Positions 33,989 through 41,527 of a stretch of 64,000 bases of DNA are shown in pieces. Positions within the stretch are counted from its first letter, which is position 1. Every line of letters begins with the position of its first letter. The position numbers and the translations under genes are program-made. The notes beneath the pieces are model-generated. The model was not told the DNA's origin. It made no database searches and saw nothing but the letters and a program-made list of their open reading frames with translations. The stretch lies in contig CAJMGO010000006.1 of NCBI GenBank assembly GCA_905212975.1, forward strand, positions 1 to 64,000. The letters are read 5' to 3'. This stretch comes from CAJMGO01 sp900557305 (GTDB lineage: Bacteria; Bacillota_I; Bacilli_A; RF39; UBA660).

Positions 33989-34963
33989 TTGTTTAATATT
34001 GTCTAAAATTATACCTGTACCTTCTGCAACACATGTTAATGGACTTTCTGCTATTTTAACAGGAACCTTTAATTCTTTAGATAGCAATTTATCAAAACCT
34101 TTTATTAAAGCTCCCCCACCAGTTATCAAAATACCTTTGTTAATTATATCTGCTGCAAGTTCCGGTGGAGTTTGTTCTAATAAATTCTTAGCTGCATGTA
34201 CAATTACATATGCACTTTCTTTTAAAGATTCTTCTATTTCTTCAGCACATATTGTTATTTTATGAGGAAGGCCTGTTACTAAATCTCTTCCTTTTATTTC
34301 CATCTTTTCTTTAAGTCCTGGAAATACACTTCCTATTTTTATTTTTATTTCTTCTGCAGTCATATCACCTATTAAAAGTTTATATTTACTTTTTATATAT
34401 TTAATGATATCTGTATCAAAAGTGTTTCCTGCTACTTTAATTGATGTACTGTTGACTATGCCTCCAAGAGAAAGTACTGCAATATCAGTTGTTCCTCCAC
34501 CAATATCGATTATCATACTACCACTTGGTTGCGATATATCAAGCCCTGCACCAATAGCTGCTACCTTTGGTTCTTCTTCCATAAACACTTTTTTAGCGCC
34601 TATTCTTTCTGCTGCTTCCTTTATAGCATTTTTTTCAACTTGTGTTATATTTGATGGACAACAAATTAGTATAACTGGTCTATTAAACATTGTTTTACCT
34701 TTTATTTCCCTTAAAAACGATTCAAGCATTATTTCTGTAGTCTCAAAATCAGCTATTACTCCATCTTTTAATGGCCTTATTGCTAAAACATCTCCTGGTG
34801 TTCTTCCAAGCATTTCTCTTGCCTTTTCTCCAACTGCTAGTGGCTTTTTAGTTTCATTATCAAATGACACTACACTTGGTTGATTTAAAACAATACCTTG
34901 TCCTTTTATATATATTAATACATTCGCTGTTCCTAAATCTATTCCTATGTATTTTGTAAACAT
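33977..34963 (-). CDS. mbl: Actin-like rod-shape protein (MreB/Mbl)
   Basis: The 328-residue actin homologue has phosphate 1 (GIDLGTANVLIY), the connect and phosphate 2 motifs (IDIGGGTTDIAVLSLGG) and the adenosine motif (GILITGGGALIKG). It polymerises under the membrane and guides peptidoglycan synthesis along the cylinder. The order spoIIID then mbl is that of the Bacillus mbl locus, so I call it Mbl rather than MreB; no mreC/mreD follow. Stop and start with spoIIID are two bases apart. Confidence 0.93.
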   Translation of the reverse strand: MFTKYIGIDLGTANVLIYIKGQGIVLNQPSVVSFDNETKKPLAVGEKAREMLGRTPGDVLAIRPLKDGVIADFETTEIMLESFLREIKGKTMFNRPVILICCPSNITQVEKNAIKEAAERIGAKKVFMEEEPKVAAIGAGLDISQPSGSMIIDIGGGTTDIAVLSLGGIVNSTSIKVAGNTFDTDIIKYIKSKYKLLIGDMTAEEIKIKIGSVFPGLKEKMEIKGRDLVTGLPHKITICAEEIEESLKESAYVIVHAAKNLLEQTPPELAADIINKGILITGGGALIKGFDKLLSKELKVPVKIAESPLTCVAEGTGIILDNIKQNKL

Positions 34964-34965
34964 TT

Positions 34966-35223
34966 CTACCTCCTATTTAAGCTTAAATATTTTTTCTTTG
35001 TAGATTCTCCTCCTCTAATATGTCTTATTTTAGTATGATAATCTAATATACTAGAGACCTGTTCATATAATTTTGTATTTATATCTAAAAGTCTTTCTTG
35101 TAAATCTTTATGAACAGTACTTTTTGAAACATTAAACTCTTTTGCTGTTTCTCTTATTGTATTATTTGTTTCTATTACATGGTTTGCTTCATTTATAACT
35201 CTTTTATAAATTGAAGAATTCAT
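34966..35223 (-). CDS. spoIIID: Sporulation transcriptional regulator SpoIIID
   Basis: The 85-residue DNA-binding protein controls mother-cell genes during engulfment, acting after sigma-E. It has the helix-turn-helix ETAKEFNVSKSTVHKDLQERL and the basic C-terminal tail KIRHIRGGESTKKKYL that contacts the minor groove. The length and both motifs match. It stands between spoIIQ and mbl, as in Bacillus, and probably shares transcription with mbl. Confidence 0.95.
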   Translation of the reverse strand: MNSSIYKRVINEANHVIETNNTIRETAKEFNVSKSTVHKDLQERLLDINTKLYEQVSSILDYHTKIRHIRGGESTKKKYLSLNRR

Positions 35224-35271
35224 TTTATCACCTCTAATTTAAATATATAAATTAGAAAGTTTTTTAGTACT

Positions 35272-35293
35272 AAAAAAGGGATTTAACCCTGTA
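35272..35293 (-). terminator. spoIIQ terminator
   Basis: AGGG (35277-35280) pairs with CCCT (35287-35290), with six T following on the minus strand; it overlaps the stop codon. Confidence 0.5.
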
Positions 35294-35915
35294 ATTCTTT
35301 TAATGTTTTACCATAACAATTTTCTGGATTAACTGGTGTATTATTTTTTATTAATTCAAAATAAATATGTTGCCCTAAATCTTTTTGTAGATTAGATGTT
35401 CCAGATGTTCCTATTATAGTTCCTTGTGTTACAGTATCATTTTCTTTTACTTTTACATCAGTAATACTCTGATATAAAGTAAATGTATTATCATCATGTT
35501 TAATTTCAACTATTGTTCCTAATAATTCATCATCTTTTATGGATGTTACTGTACCATCTAAAACAGCTACAATATCAAATTTATCAGATTTACCATATGC
35601 TACACCACTACTTTGCATATATGTATTTTGATAATATATTATTGCATTTTTCTGTGTTTCTTCTTCCGAATCGTAATCATAAAAATTCTTTAAAAGAGCA
35701 ACACTTTCATCTGTATAAGGTTTAATGATTCTTTGATCAGTCGAAATAACAGGTTCTACATCTTCTAATATTGATTTTGATACATAATTTATATTCTCCT
35801 CAATATCTAGTGTAGTATTTGTTGGACTAATTAAGTATAGAAAACCTAATAATAGTAAAAAACTTACTCCATAAATAGCATAAACTACTGGTTGTTTTAA
35901 TCTTATTTTCTTCAT
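35283..35915 (-). CDS. spoIIQ: Stage II sporulation protein SpoIIQ-like (degenerate M23/LytM domain)
   Basis: The 210-residue protein has a transmembrane helix (about 8-30) and an extracytoplasmic LytM-type domain (about 110-200; VLDGTVTSIKDDELLGTIVEIKHD, GTSGTSNLQKDLGQHIYFEL). SpoIIQ in the forespore membrane binds SpoIIIAH across the intermembrane space, making the feeding channel. Only one catalytic-type His is visible, in QHIYF; the first metal motif and the second His are gone, so it is probably structural. I chose ATG 35915 because AGAGGTGAA precedes it; the frame to 35945 lacks a site. Flanked by spoIID and spoIIID. Confidence 0.85.
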   Translation of the reverse strand: MKKIRLKQPVVYAIYGVSFLLLLGFLYLISPTNTTLDIEENINYVSKSILEDVEPVISTDQRIIKPYTDESVALLKNFYDYDSEEETQKNAIIYYQNTYMQSSGVAYGKSDKFDIVAVLDGTVTSIKDDELLGTIVEIKHDDNTFTLYQSITDVKVKENDTVTQGTIIGTSGTSNLQKDLGQHIYFELIKNNTPVNPENCYGKTLKELQG

Positions 35916-35961
35916 TTTTTCACCTCTATTATAGAGTTTTAACATTTATGAAGATTTTATA

Positions 35962-36873
35962 CTATAAATTTAAAATTTCTACTCCTTGATAATAATGTTT
36001 TATTATATCTGAATAATTATAACCCTGATGTGCCATTCCTTGCGCTCCATATTGACTCATACCAACACCATGTCCATATCCTTTTGTAGTAAATATTATA
36101 TTTGAGCCATTTTGGGTTATATTAAAACTAGTTGACTTTAATCCTAACTTGTCACGCACTGTATAACTTTCAAATGAAACATTATTTATGCTTAACTTTT
36201 TTATAGCACCAGAATTTGTAATTGATAATATTTTTACATTTAAAGTTGGATTATAAGGTAAATTTAATTTTGAGTAAAAATCGGATAAACTTATTTCTTT
36301 TGAACTATTAAATGCTGGAGAAATAGTATCCCACGATGAATCTACACTTCTTAAATATGGAACTGCATTTAAAAATACATCTTCACTATTTTCTGTTTTT
36401 CCATTACTTGTTGAAAAAAATAATGCATCTATTACTTTTCCATCATATGCAATATATTTACCTTTTGTTGTAAAAACTGCTTCTTTTACTTTATTATTAT
36501 ATGATTCATAATTAGTTCCCCATCTATTTTTTAATGTATCATCAGATAAATAAACCTGATTTTTTATTGTATCTACTACATCATAACTATTATTTTTATT
36601 ATCATTCATCTTTTTTAAAACATAACTCCTTGATGCTACTGCTTGAGCTTTTAAAGCTTCTATATCAAATGAGGCTGGCATTTCGCCTGCTACTACACCT
36701 TTTACATATTCTTCAAGTGGTACTTTACTTACAGTATTTGTTTCTTGATTTAATACTCTTACAAATGTATTAGATGCTACAAAAAATTTTGCACTTTTAT
36801 CTTTTACAAATAATGTAACTATTAAGTATGGTATAAATATTATTAATAATGTTGTTATAATAATTTTTTTCAT
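35962..36873 (-). CDS. spoIID: Stage II sporulation protein D, peptidoglycan lytic transglycosylase
   Basis: The 303-residue protein has an N-terminal anchor (about 5-22) and a full SpoIID/LytB domain: VSKVPLEEYVKGVVAGEMPAS, the catalytic-site Glu region, FDIEALKAQAVASRSY and GYGHGVGMSQYGAQGM at the C-terminus. It degrades septal glycan strands with SpoIIP and SpoIIM so that the mother-cell membrane can engulf the forespore. GTGGAGGAAA precedes the ATG at 36873, so the short upstream extension is untranslated. Upstream of spoIIQ. Confidence 0.93.
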   Translation of the reverse strand: MKKIIITTLLIIFIPYLIVTLFVKDKSAKFFVASNTFVRVLNQETNTVSKVPLEEYVKGVVAGEMPASFDIEALKAQAVASRSYVLKKMNDNKNNSYDVVDTIKNQVYLSDDTLKNRWGTNYESYNNKVKEAVFTTKGKYIAYDGKVIDALFFSTSNGKTENSEDVFLNAVPYLRSVDSSWDTISPAFNSSKEISLSDFYSKLNLPYNPTLNVKILSITNSGAIKKLSINNVSFESYTVRDKLGLKSTSFNITQNGSNIIFTTKGYGHGVGMSQYGAQGMAHQGYNYSDIIKHYYQGVEILNL

Positions 36874-36921
36874 ATTTTCCTCCACTTAATATTATTATGA
36901 AAAAAATTATTTATGTTAAAC

Positions 36922-36944
36922 AAAAAAAGACAAATAAATGTCTT
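36922..36944 (-). terminator. Terminator of the rpiB-DUF1146 operon
   Basis: GACA (36929-36932) pairs with TGTC (36939-36942), followed by seven T on the minus strand. Between it and 37078 I see no convincing gene. Confidence 0.5.
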
Positions 36945-37078
36945 AATTTTTTACTTAATTTTTGTCTAACATTTGCATACACAATATCATGATCAGAAAT
37001 AGAATCTAAATTTATTATTTCCTTTTAATCTATCCATATATGTTTTATCTAGAATTTCAGTTATTTTATACTTTTTAA

Positions 37079-37276
37079 TCAAAAGAATTTTGAATTCAAA
37101 AAGAAATCATAAAAGAAGTTTACTGTCAAATATGACAAACTCATGGTAATTACCATATATAATAATCTTGATTGCCAGTATCTATTTTTTTTGAATAAGT
37201 TATTTATATTTATACTATCTAATGCCCATATAATAAGGGGTACAGATATAATATATAGAATTGTTTTTATTGACAT
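37079..37276 (-). CDS. DUF1146 (YwzB-like) small membrane protein
   Basis: The 65-residue protein has two transmembrane helices (about 3-20 and 38-58) and the DUF1146 pattern: SVPLIIWALDSININNLFKK, SRLLYMV and SYLTVNFFYDFF. YwzB of Bacillus sits in the same neighbourhood, near mbl, spoIID and murA, which supports the call. Its function is unknown. Its start overlaps the rpiB stop by ten bases. Confidence 0.75.
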   Translation of the reverse strand: MSIKTILYIISVPLIIWALDSININNLFKKNRYWQSRLLYMVITMSLSYLTVNFFYDFFLNSKFF

Positions 37277-37707
37277 TTATAATTGTCTATCAAATTAATT
37301 CTTCTTTTATGTCTTTCTTCATTACTAAAATTCATTTCTAAAAATGTCTTTATCATTTCTTTCATTTCTGGAAGAGTTTTAGCATAACTAATTGAAATAA
37401 CATTACTATCATTATCTATTCTTGTAAGAGCCGCTTCTTCTACACTGTCTACCTTAGCGCATCTAACCCCTTTTACTTTATTACATGCTATACTCATACC
37501 AATTCCTGTTCTACAAATTAGTATGCCTCTATCTATTTGTTTATCCCTTATTGCTTCACCTACTTTAAAAGCATATACTGGGTAATCTACTGGTTCATCA
37601 CTATTTGTTCCATAATCAATTACTTCATATCCAATACTTTTTAAGAAATCTATTAGTTCTCCTTTAATTAAAAATCCTCTATGGTCTGCTCCTATACCTA
37701 TTTTCAT
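37267..37707 (-). CDS. rpiB: Ribose-5-phosphate isomerase B
   Basis: The 146-residue enzyme interconverts ribose-5- and ribulose-5-phosphate in the pentose-phosphate pathway. It has GADHRGF, DYGTNSDEPVDYP, the catalytic Cys in RGILICRTGIGMSIACNK and ARIDNDSNV-type AALTRIDNDSNVISI. I chose ATG 37707 because AAGGTGAT precedes it; the start at 37740 adds 11 residues without a site. It is translationally coupled to the DUF1146 gene. Some members act on allose or galactose phosphates, which sequence alone does not exclude. Confidence 0.9.
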   Translation of the reverse strand: MKIGIGADHRGFLIKGELIDFLKSIGYEVIDYGTNSDEPVDYPVYAFKVGEAIRDKQIDRGILICRTGIGMSIACNKVKGVRCAKVDSVEEAALTRIDNDSNVISISYAKTLPEMKEMIKTFLEMNFSNEERHKRRINLIDNYKCQ

Positions 37708-37781
37708 TTTATCACCTTCCATATATTTATAGTATAACACAAAACTTAAATTATTTTAGTTAAATAAGCTTTACTTTACAC

Positions 37782-37808
37782 AAAAAAAGAAGAATTATTT
37801 TTCTTCTT
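37782..37808 (-). terminator. rpmE terminator
   Basis: AGAAGAA (37788-37794) pairs with TTCTTCT (37801-37807) and a T tract follows on the minus strand; overlaps the stop codon. Confidence 0.65.
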
Positions 37809-38004
37809 TTAATCCATACTTTTGATTGAATTTTTCTATTTTACCTGCACGTGAAGCTGTACCTTGTTTTCCTGTATAGAAAGGATGACATTTGTCACAA
37901 ACTTCAATACGTAATTCAGCTTGATTAGATCTTACTGTAAATTCGTTTCCACAAGCACAAGTTACTTTCATATCTTTATATTCTGGATGGATATTTTTTT
38001 TCAT
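37795..38004 (-). CDS. rpmE: 50S ribosomal protein L31, zinc-binding form
   Basis: The 69-residue L31 has the zinc cysteines in VTCACGN and VCDKCHPFYTG, and SRAGKIEKFNQKY at the C-terminus. The four Cys mark the zinc-containing RpmE form, normally made when zinc is available; the zinc-free paralogue is not in this window. AAAGGAG precedes the ATG. A leader hairpin and a good promoter lie upstream. Confidence 0.96.
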   Translation of the reverse strand: MKKNIHPEYKDMKVTCACGNEFTVRSNQAELRIEVCDKCHPFYTGKQGTASRAGKIEKFNQKYGLKEEK

Positions 38005-38022
38005 GAATATTCTCCTTTCGCC

Positions 38023-38041
38023 ATGACTTTCCTCAAGTCAT
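38023..38041 (-). promoter_or_regulatory. L31 leader hairpin, probable autoregulatory element
   Basis: ATGACTT (38023-38029) and AAGTCAT (38035-38041) flank TCCTC in the untranslated leader just before the rpmE Shine-Dalgarno. Short L31 leaders of this kind regulate rpmE by binding L31 in Firmicutes; match to a known leader class is inference. Confidence 0.5.
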
Positions 38042-38060
38042 AGAAATATTAACATTTTTA

Positions 38061-38088
38061 ATTATAACATTATTTTTTTAAAAATCAA
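38061..38088 (-). promoter_or_regulatory. rpmE promoter
   Basis: TTGATT (38083-38088), 16 bases, then TATAAT (38061-38066) on the minus strand. Confidence 0.6.
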
Positions 38089-38112
38089 GTCTTTTTAAAT
38101 TATTGGCATATT

Positions 38113-38652
38113 TTAAACAATTATTTCATCTACTAAACCTTTATTTAGAGCTTCTTTAGGGTCTAACCAATAATCATTTTTTATATTTTGTTCTACTTCT
38201 ACACTAGACATATTACTATTTTTTAATATAATCTCTGATAATTTTTTATGTGATTTTTCTACTTGTTTTGCAGCTATTACAAGATCATCATACTTTCCAT
38301 CTATTCCAGCGGATAACTCATGTAACATTAATTCTGCATTTGGAAATAATTTTCTTTTACCTTTTGTTCCGCTTATTAATATTATTGAAGCCATAGAAGC
38401 TATTGAACCAACTCCTATTGTTTGAACATCAGATTTTATATAATTAATTATATCATATATTGCTAATCCACTTGTAACTGAACCTCCTGGTGAATTAATT
38501 ATTATCTTAATATCCTCATTACTAATTGAATCTAAATATAGAAGTTTGGATATTATTATATGAGCTAATGTGTCCGTGATTTCTCCATCTAAAAAAATTA
38601 TTCTTTTTTTTAATAAATCTTCATATATAATATTATGTTCTGATTTAGTCAA
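38113..38652 (-). CDS. ClpP-family serine protease paired with a SpoVK-like ATPase
   Basis: The 179-residue peptidase has the ClpP triad: the nucleophile in VGSIASMASI, the His in LMLHELSAG and the Asp in NDYWLDPKEALNKG, plus INSPGGSV of the core handle. It is short (usual ClpP about 195) and lacks the standard N-terminal loop sequence. It overlaps the stop of the upstream AAA+ gene by eight bases, so the two proteins are made together and may form one machine. No clpX is nearby; a housekeeping clpP may lie elsewhere. Confidence 0.85.
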   Translation of the reverse strand: MTKSEHNIIYEDLLKKRIIFLDGEITDTLAHIIISKLLYLDSISNEDIKIIINSPGGSVTSGLAIYDIINYIKSDVQTIGVGSIASMASIILISGTKGKRKLFPNAELMLHELSAGIDGKYDDLVIAAKQVEKSHKKLSEIILKNSNMSSVEVEQNIKNDYWLDPKEALNKGLVDEIIV

Positions 38653-39496
38653 ATATACCTCCCCTTTCTTTAGTTTGTTTTATATTTAAAACTGATTTTT
38701 TCTTTATTGCTATAACTTCTTCTTTATTGTTTAAATCATTTATATTTGAAGCATGTTCAAAAACAAGTTGATTATATAAATTATCAATCATTCTACCATT
38801 ACCAAAGTGTTTCATTTTCTTGTTATTTTCTATTATTTTCTTTATTTCTTCTGCTGCACTTCTAGAAAGTTTAAATCCAGATATTTTTAATTTATAAAAA
38901 AGCATAATAGAAAGTTCTTCAAGTGAATAATCATTAAACTCTATATCATATCCTATTCTAGATTTTAAACCTGGGTTTAGTTCTAAAAAGTCATCCATTT
39001 CTTCTTTGTATCCTGCAAAAATAAATACTGTATTTTTTGATTCCATTTCTTTTAATATTTCTACGATTGCATCGTCAGAATAACCTTTATAGTCTGAATC
39101 AGTATTAAATGAATATGCTTCATCTATAAATATTACACCTCCCTTTGCTCTTTGTATAACTTCTTGTGTTTTTATACCAGTTTGTCCTATATAACCTGCT
39201 ATAAAATCATTTGGGGTTACTTCTAAAACTGTATTGCTTTTTACAAAACCTAATTCATACAACATATTTGCTATTATTCTTGCAACAGTTGTTTTTCCAG
39301 TACCTGGATTTCCTCTAAATACCATATTTAAATTAAGTAAATCAACATTTAAAAAGCCTTTAGTTTCCTTTATAAATAATAAATAGTTTATTAACTTATT
39401 AACGATTTCCTTTACTTCTTCTAATCCTATTAATTTATTTAGTTTTTTCTTACAAGAATTACATATACTTTCTAAATCTTTAATTTCATCAACCAT
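38645..39496 (-). CDS. SpoVK/CbbX-like AAA+ ATPase
   Basis: The 283-residue AAA+ protein has Walker A GNPGTGKTT near 61-69, VTPNDFIAGYIGQTGIKTQE, Walker B IFIDEAYSF and sensor-like GRMIDN near the C-terminus, and begins with a Cys-containing N-terminal segment (SICNSCKKKL). SpoVK works late in sporulation in Bacillus; CbbX relatives remodel other proteins. Here it overlaps clpP by eight bases and follows a 39-residue ORF, suggesting a protease-coupled unfoldase. No ClpP-docking IGF loop is obvious; LGF at about 81-83 is in the wrong place for one. Confidence 0.8.
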   Translation of the reverse strand: MVDEIKDLESICNSCKKKLNKLIGLEEVKEIVNKLINYLLFIKETKGFLNVDLLNLNMVFRGNPGTGKTTVARIIANMLYELGFVKSNTVLEVTPNDFIAGYIGQTGIKTQEVIQRAKGGVIFIDEAYSFNTDSDYKGYSDDAIVEILKEMESKNTVFIFAGYKEEMDDFLELNPGLKSRIGYDIEFNDYSLEELSIMLFYKLKISGFKLSRSAAEEIKKIIENNKKMKHFGNGRMIDNLYNQLVFEHASNINDLNNKEEVIAIKKKSVLNIKQTKERGGIFD

Positions 39497-39501
39497 TTAT
39501 G

Positions 39502-39621
39502 TCACCTTTTGTTCATAATTCTATTTAATTTCAAAATTTTAGGTTTTTCTATTGTTTCTTTATTTTTTTCTAATAAAAAAGCTCTTATATCTTTCAAATT
39601 TTTTATTTTTTCTTTTCTCAT
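39502..39621 (-). CDS. 39-residue basic peptide upstream of the SpoVK-like gene
   Basis: A 40-codon frame opens at ATG 39621 behind an excellent GGGGGAG and ends at 39502, five bases before the ATPase start. It is strongly basic (many Lys and Arg) and helical, beginning MRKEKIKNLKDIRAFLLEK. Its stop, TGA, lies in the Shine-Dalgarno region of the ATPase gene, which suggests coupling. I recognise no family. Confidence 0.5.
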   Translation of the reverse strand: MRKEKIKNLKDIRAFLLEKNKETIEKPKILKLNRIMNKR

Positions 39622-39686
39622 GATTTTACTCCCCCTGACAAGTAATATTTTAAACTATTTATTTCTTTTTTTTTAAACAATAATGA

Positions 39687-39712
39687 CAAAAAAACTGCCT
39701 TATTAAGCAGTC
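39687..39712 (-). terminator. Terminator of the AraC-type gene
   Basis: ACTGC (39694-39698) pairs with GCAGT (39707-39711) plus flanking A/T pairs, followed by a T tract on the minus strand. Confidence 0.65.
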
Positions 39713-40131
39713 TTTTTGTATATTTTAATATTTATAAGTTCTTTTTCTTTATTTTTTAAATTAAGTAAGCTTTCTCTTTTTTCTTTTAATTCATTAATAC
39801 TTTTATTTATTAATGAATACTCTTTTCTAAATGATAACGGTGAAATACCGATTACATCTTTAAATTTTTCTGAATAATATTCTTGCGAATTAAAACCATT
39901 GTTTAAAGATATTTTTAATATTGTATCATCTGTATATACTAATGGATCTATTGTTTTATAAACTCTTACCATATTTACATATTCAATAATTGTATACCCT
40001 GTATATTCTTTAAATGATCTCATTAAATATGCTCTATTATAATGAAATAATTCTTCTATTTCTGTTATATTTATTTCTTTTTTTGAACTTATTATTAAAT
40101 ATTTACAAAGTCTTTCTATTACTTCTTTCAT
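39703..40131 (-). CDS. AraC-type DNA-binding regulator without sensor domain
   Basis: The 142-residue protein is a bare AraC/XylS two-HTH domain: INITEIEELFHYNRAYLMRSFKEYTG is the first HTH and ILKISLNNGFNSQEYYSEKFKDVIGISPLSFRK the second, followed by a lysine/glutamate-rich helical tail. There is no ligand-binding domain, so its activity may depend on abundance. It lies between two operons, and its target is unknown. Confidence 0.8.
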   Translation of the reverse strand: MKEVIERLCKYLIISSKKEINITEIEELFHYNRAYLMRSFKEYTGYTIIEYVNMVRVYKTIDPLVYTDDTILKISLNNGFNSQEYYSEKFKDVIGISPLSFRKEYSLINKSINELKEKRESLLNLKNKEKELINIKIYKKTA

Positions 40132-40229
40132 ATAATAACCCCCAAATATTTAGGTTATTATATCAAAAAATATTATACGAAGCAAATTTCAACTAAAAAA
40201 ACAATATTAGTTTTAATATTGCTTTTAAT

Positions 40230-40877
40230 TTAATCTTTTGATTTACCAAATAATTGAAGTAATCTTAAGAATATGTTAATAAAATCTAGATAAAGTTCTA
40301 ATGCTCCATAAATAACCATGTTATCATTAGATAATCCATTTGAATAGTATGCTTTTAACTTTTGAACATCATAACATACATAAGCCATAAATATTGCTAA
40401 TGCAAGAAGGCATATTACTAAGTTAAATGATGATGACATTACAAATATATTTATTATTGATAACACAATTGTTACAATCAATGACACTAATAAAATTGTT
40501 CCTATTTTTGTTATATCTGCCTTAGTAAAATATCCTATTAATGCTAAAACAAAGAATATTGCTGCAGCCATTAAAAATACTATCATTATTGATTCTATTT
40601 CATATACAACAAATATTGAAGAGAATGTTAATCCTGATACGACAGAATAAACTATAAATGATATTTTTGCTGCTACAGGACTCATTTTATGTACAAATGC
40701 CGATAAAACAAACACAAGTATTAATTCTATAATTACAATTCCAATATATCCTCCAAATGAGAATATTGTTTCTAATGCTTTAGGATTACTTGCAACAAGT
40801 GCTCCTGTACAAAAAGTAATTGCTAAACCTATAAACATCCATACAAATACTTTTGAAAAAAACTTTGATATTTCCAT
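40230..40877 (-). CDS. Bax inhibitor-1/YccA-family membrane protein
   Basis: The 215-residue protein has seven hydrophobic helices and the family end GALELYLDFINIFLRLLQLFG, with the conserved aspartates in the last two helices that form the pH- and calcium-sensitive pore of BsYetJ-type proteins. It probably leaks calcium or modulates membrane proteolysis. I chose ATG 40877 because GAGGTGAA precedes it; the longer frame to 40928 has no site. Confidence 0.85.
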   Translation of the reverse strand: MEISKFFSKVFVWMFIGLAITFCTGALVASNPKALETIFSFGGYIGIVIIELILVFVLSAFVHKMSPVAAKISFIVYSVVSGLTFSSIFVVYEIESIMIVFLMAAAIFFVLALIGYFTKADITKIGTILLVSLIVTIVLSIINIFVMSSSFNLVICLLALAIFMAYVCYDVQKLKAYYSNGLSNDNMVIYGALELYLDFINIFLRLLQLFGKSKD

Positions 40878-40931
40878 ATTTTCACCTCTATTTAATATTA
40901 TCATATTTATATAATTTTGTAAATTCAAGAT

Positions 40932-41489
40932 TTATTTTATTAAACTTTCTAATTCATGTTTTGTTAAATATTTATCTTCTTCTAAATATTCTATATTGTT
41001 ATTTTCGCATAATTTTTTTATTTTATTTTTAGTATACTCTTTATATTTATTATCTATACTGTTATTTCTATATATTATTTTTTCTTTACTATATTTTCTT
41101 AAAATTAAAAATAATTCTTCTAAATCACTTAAATATTCATCTATATCATTATAATTATTTATATATTTTAATTCTTCATCACCTATTTTTATTATTATAA
41201 CATCTGCTTTTATTAAGCTATTTTGAAGTGTATATGTTTTATTTCCTATATTGATTTTTTTATTATTATTTATATATTTTATTAATTCTGTAATTCTATC
41301 CTTTTTTTCTATAAATCCATTTACATAGTTTTCAAGTTTATGTTTACCTAGAATATATTCTTTTATATATGTTGATTCTTCTTTTGATTCTAAAGAAAGA
41401 ATATACACTTTATTATCAAGATTAAATATATATATTAAAATTGTCATTAAAACTATTATAATAGATAATAATAAAACTTTTATTTTCAT
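40932..41489 (-). CDS. Membrane-anchored hypothetical, possibly a degenerate SGNH-type protein
   Basis: The 185-residue protein has an N-terminal helix (about 3-22) and an extracytoplasmic domain of about 160 residues: RITELIKYINNN, then LIKADVIIIKIGDEEL and a C-terminal NKIKKLCENNN. The spacing loosely resembles SGNH hydrolases, but the GDS, N and DxxH motifs are not recognisable, so an enzyme call is not justified. GGAGGA precedes the ATG at 41489; the complete murA terminator ends only a few bases before it. Confidence 0.5.
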   Translation of the reverse strand: MKIKVLLLSIIIVLMTILIYIFNLDNKVYILSLESKEESTYIKEYILGKHKLENYVNGFIEKKDRITELIKYINNNKKINIGNKTYTLQNSLIKADVIIIKIGDEELKYINNYNDIDEYLSDLEELFLILRKYSKEKIIYRNNSIDNKYKEYTKNKIKKLCENNNIEYLEEDKYLTKHELESLIK

Positions 41490-41500
41490 ATGTTCCTCCA

Positions 41501-41525
41501 AAAAAAAAGTAGAATAAATCTACTT
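41501..41525 (-). terminator. murA terminator directly before the next gene's ribosome site
   Basis: AAGTAGA (41507-41513) pairs with TCTACTT (41519-41525); eight A on the plus strand give T8 on the minus strand, followed immediately by GGAGGA of the gene at 41489. Confidence 0.75.
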
Positions 41526-41527
41526 AA

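Noticed and set aside
36945..37078. Possible remnant reading frames between the rpiB-operon terminator and the DUF1146 gene
   Set aside because: Short frames only, no start signals and nothing recognisable.
37850..37860. CACGTG core within rpmE, considered as a parS site
   Set aside because: The flanks do not match the 16-bp parS palindrome, and it lies inside a coding sequence.
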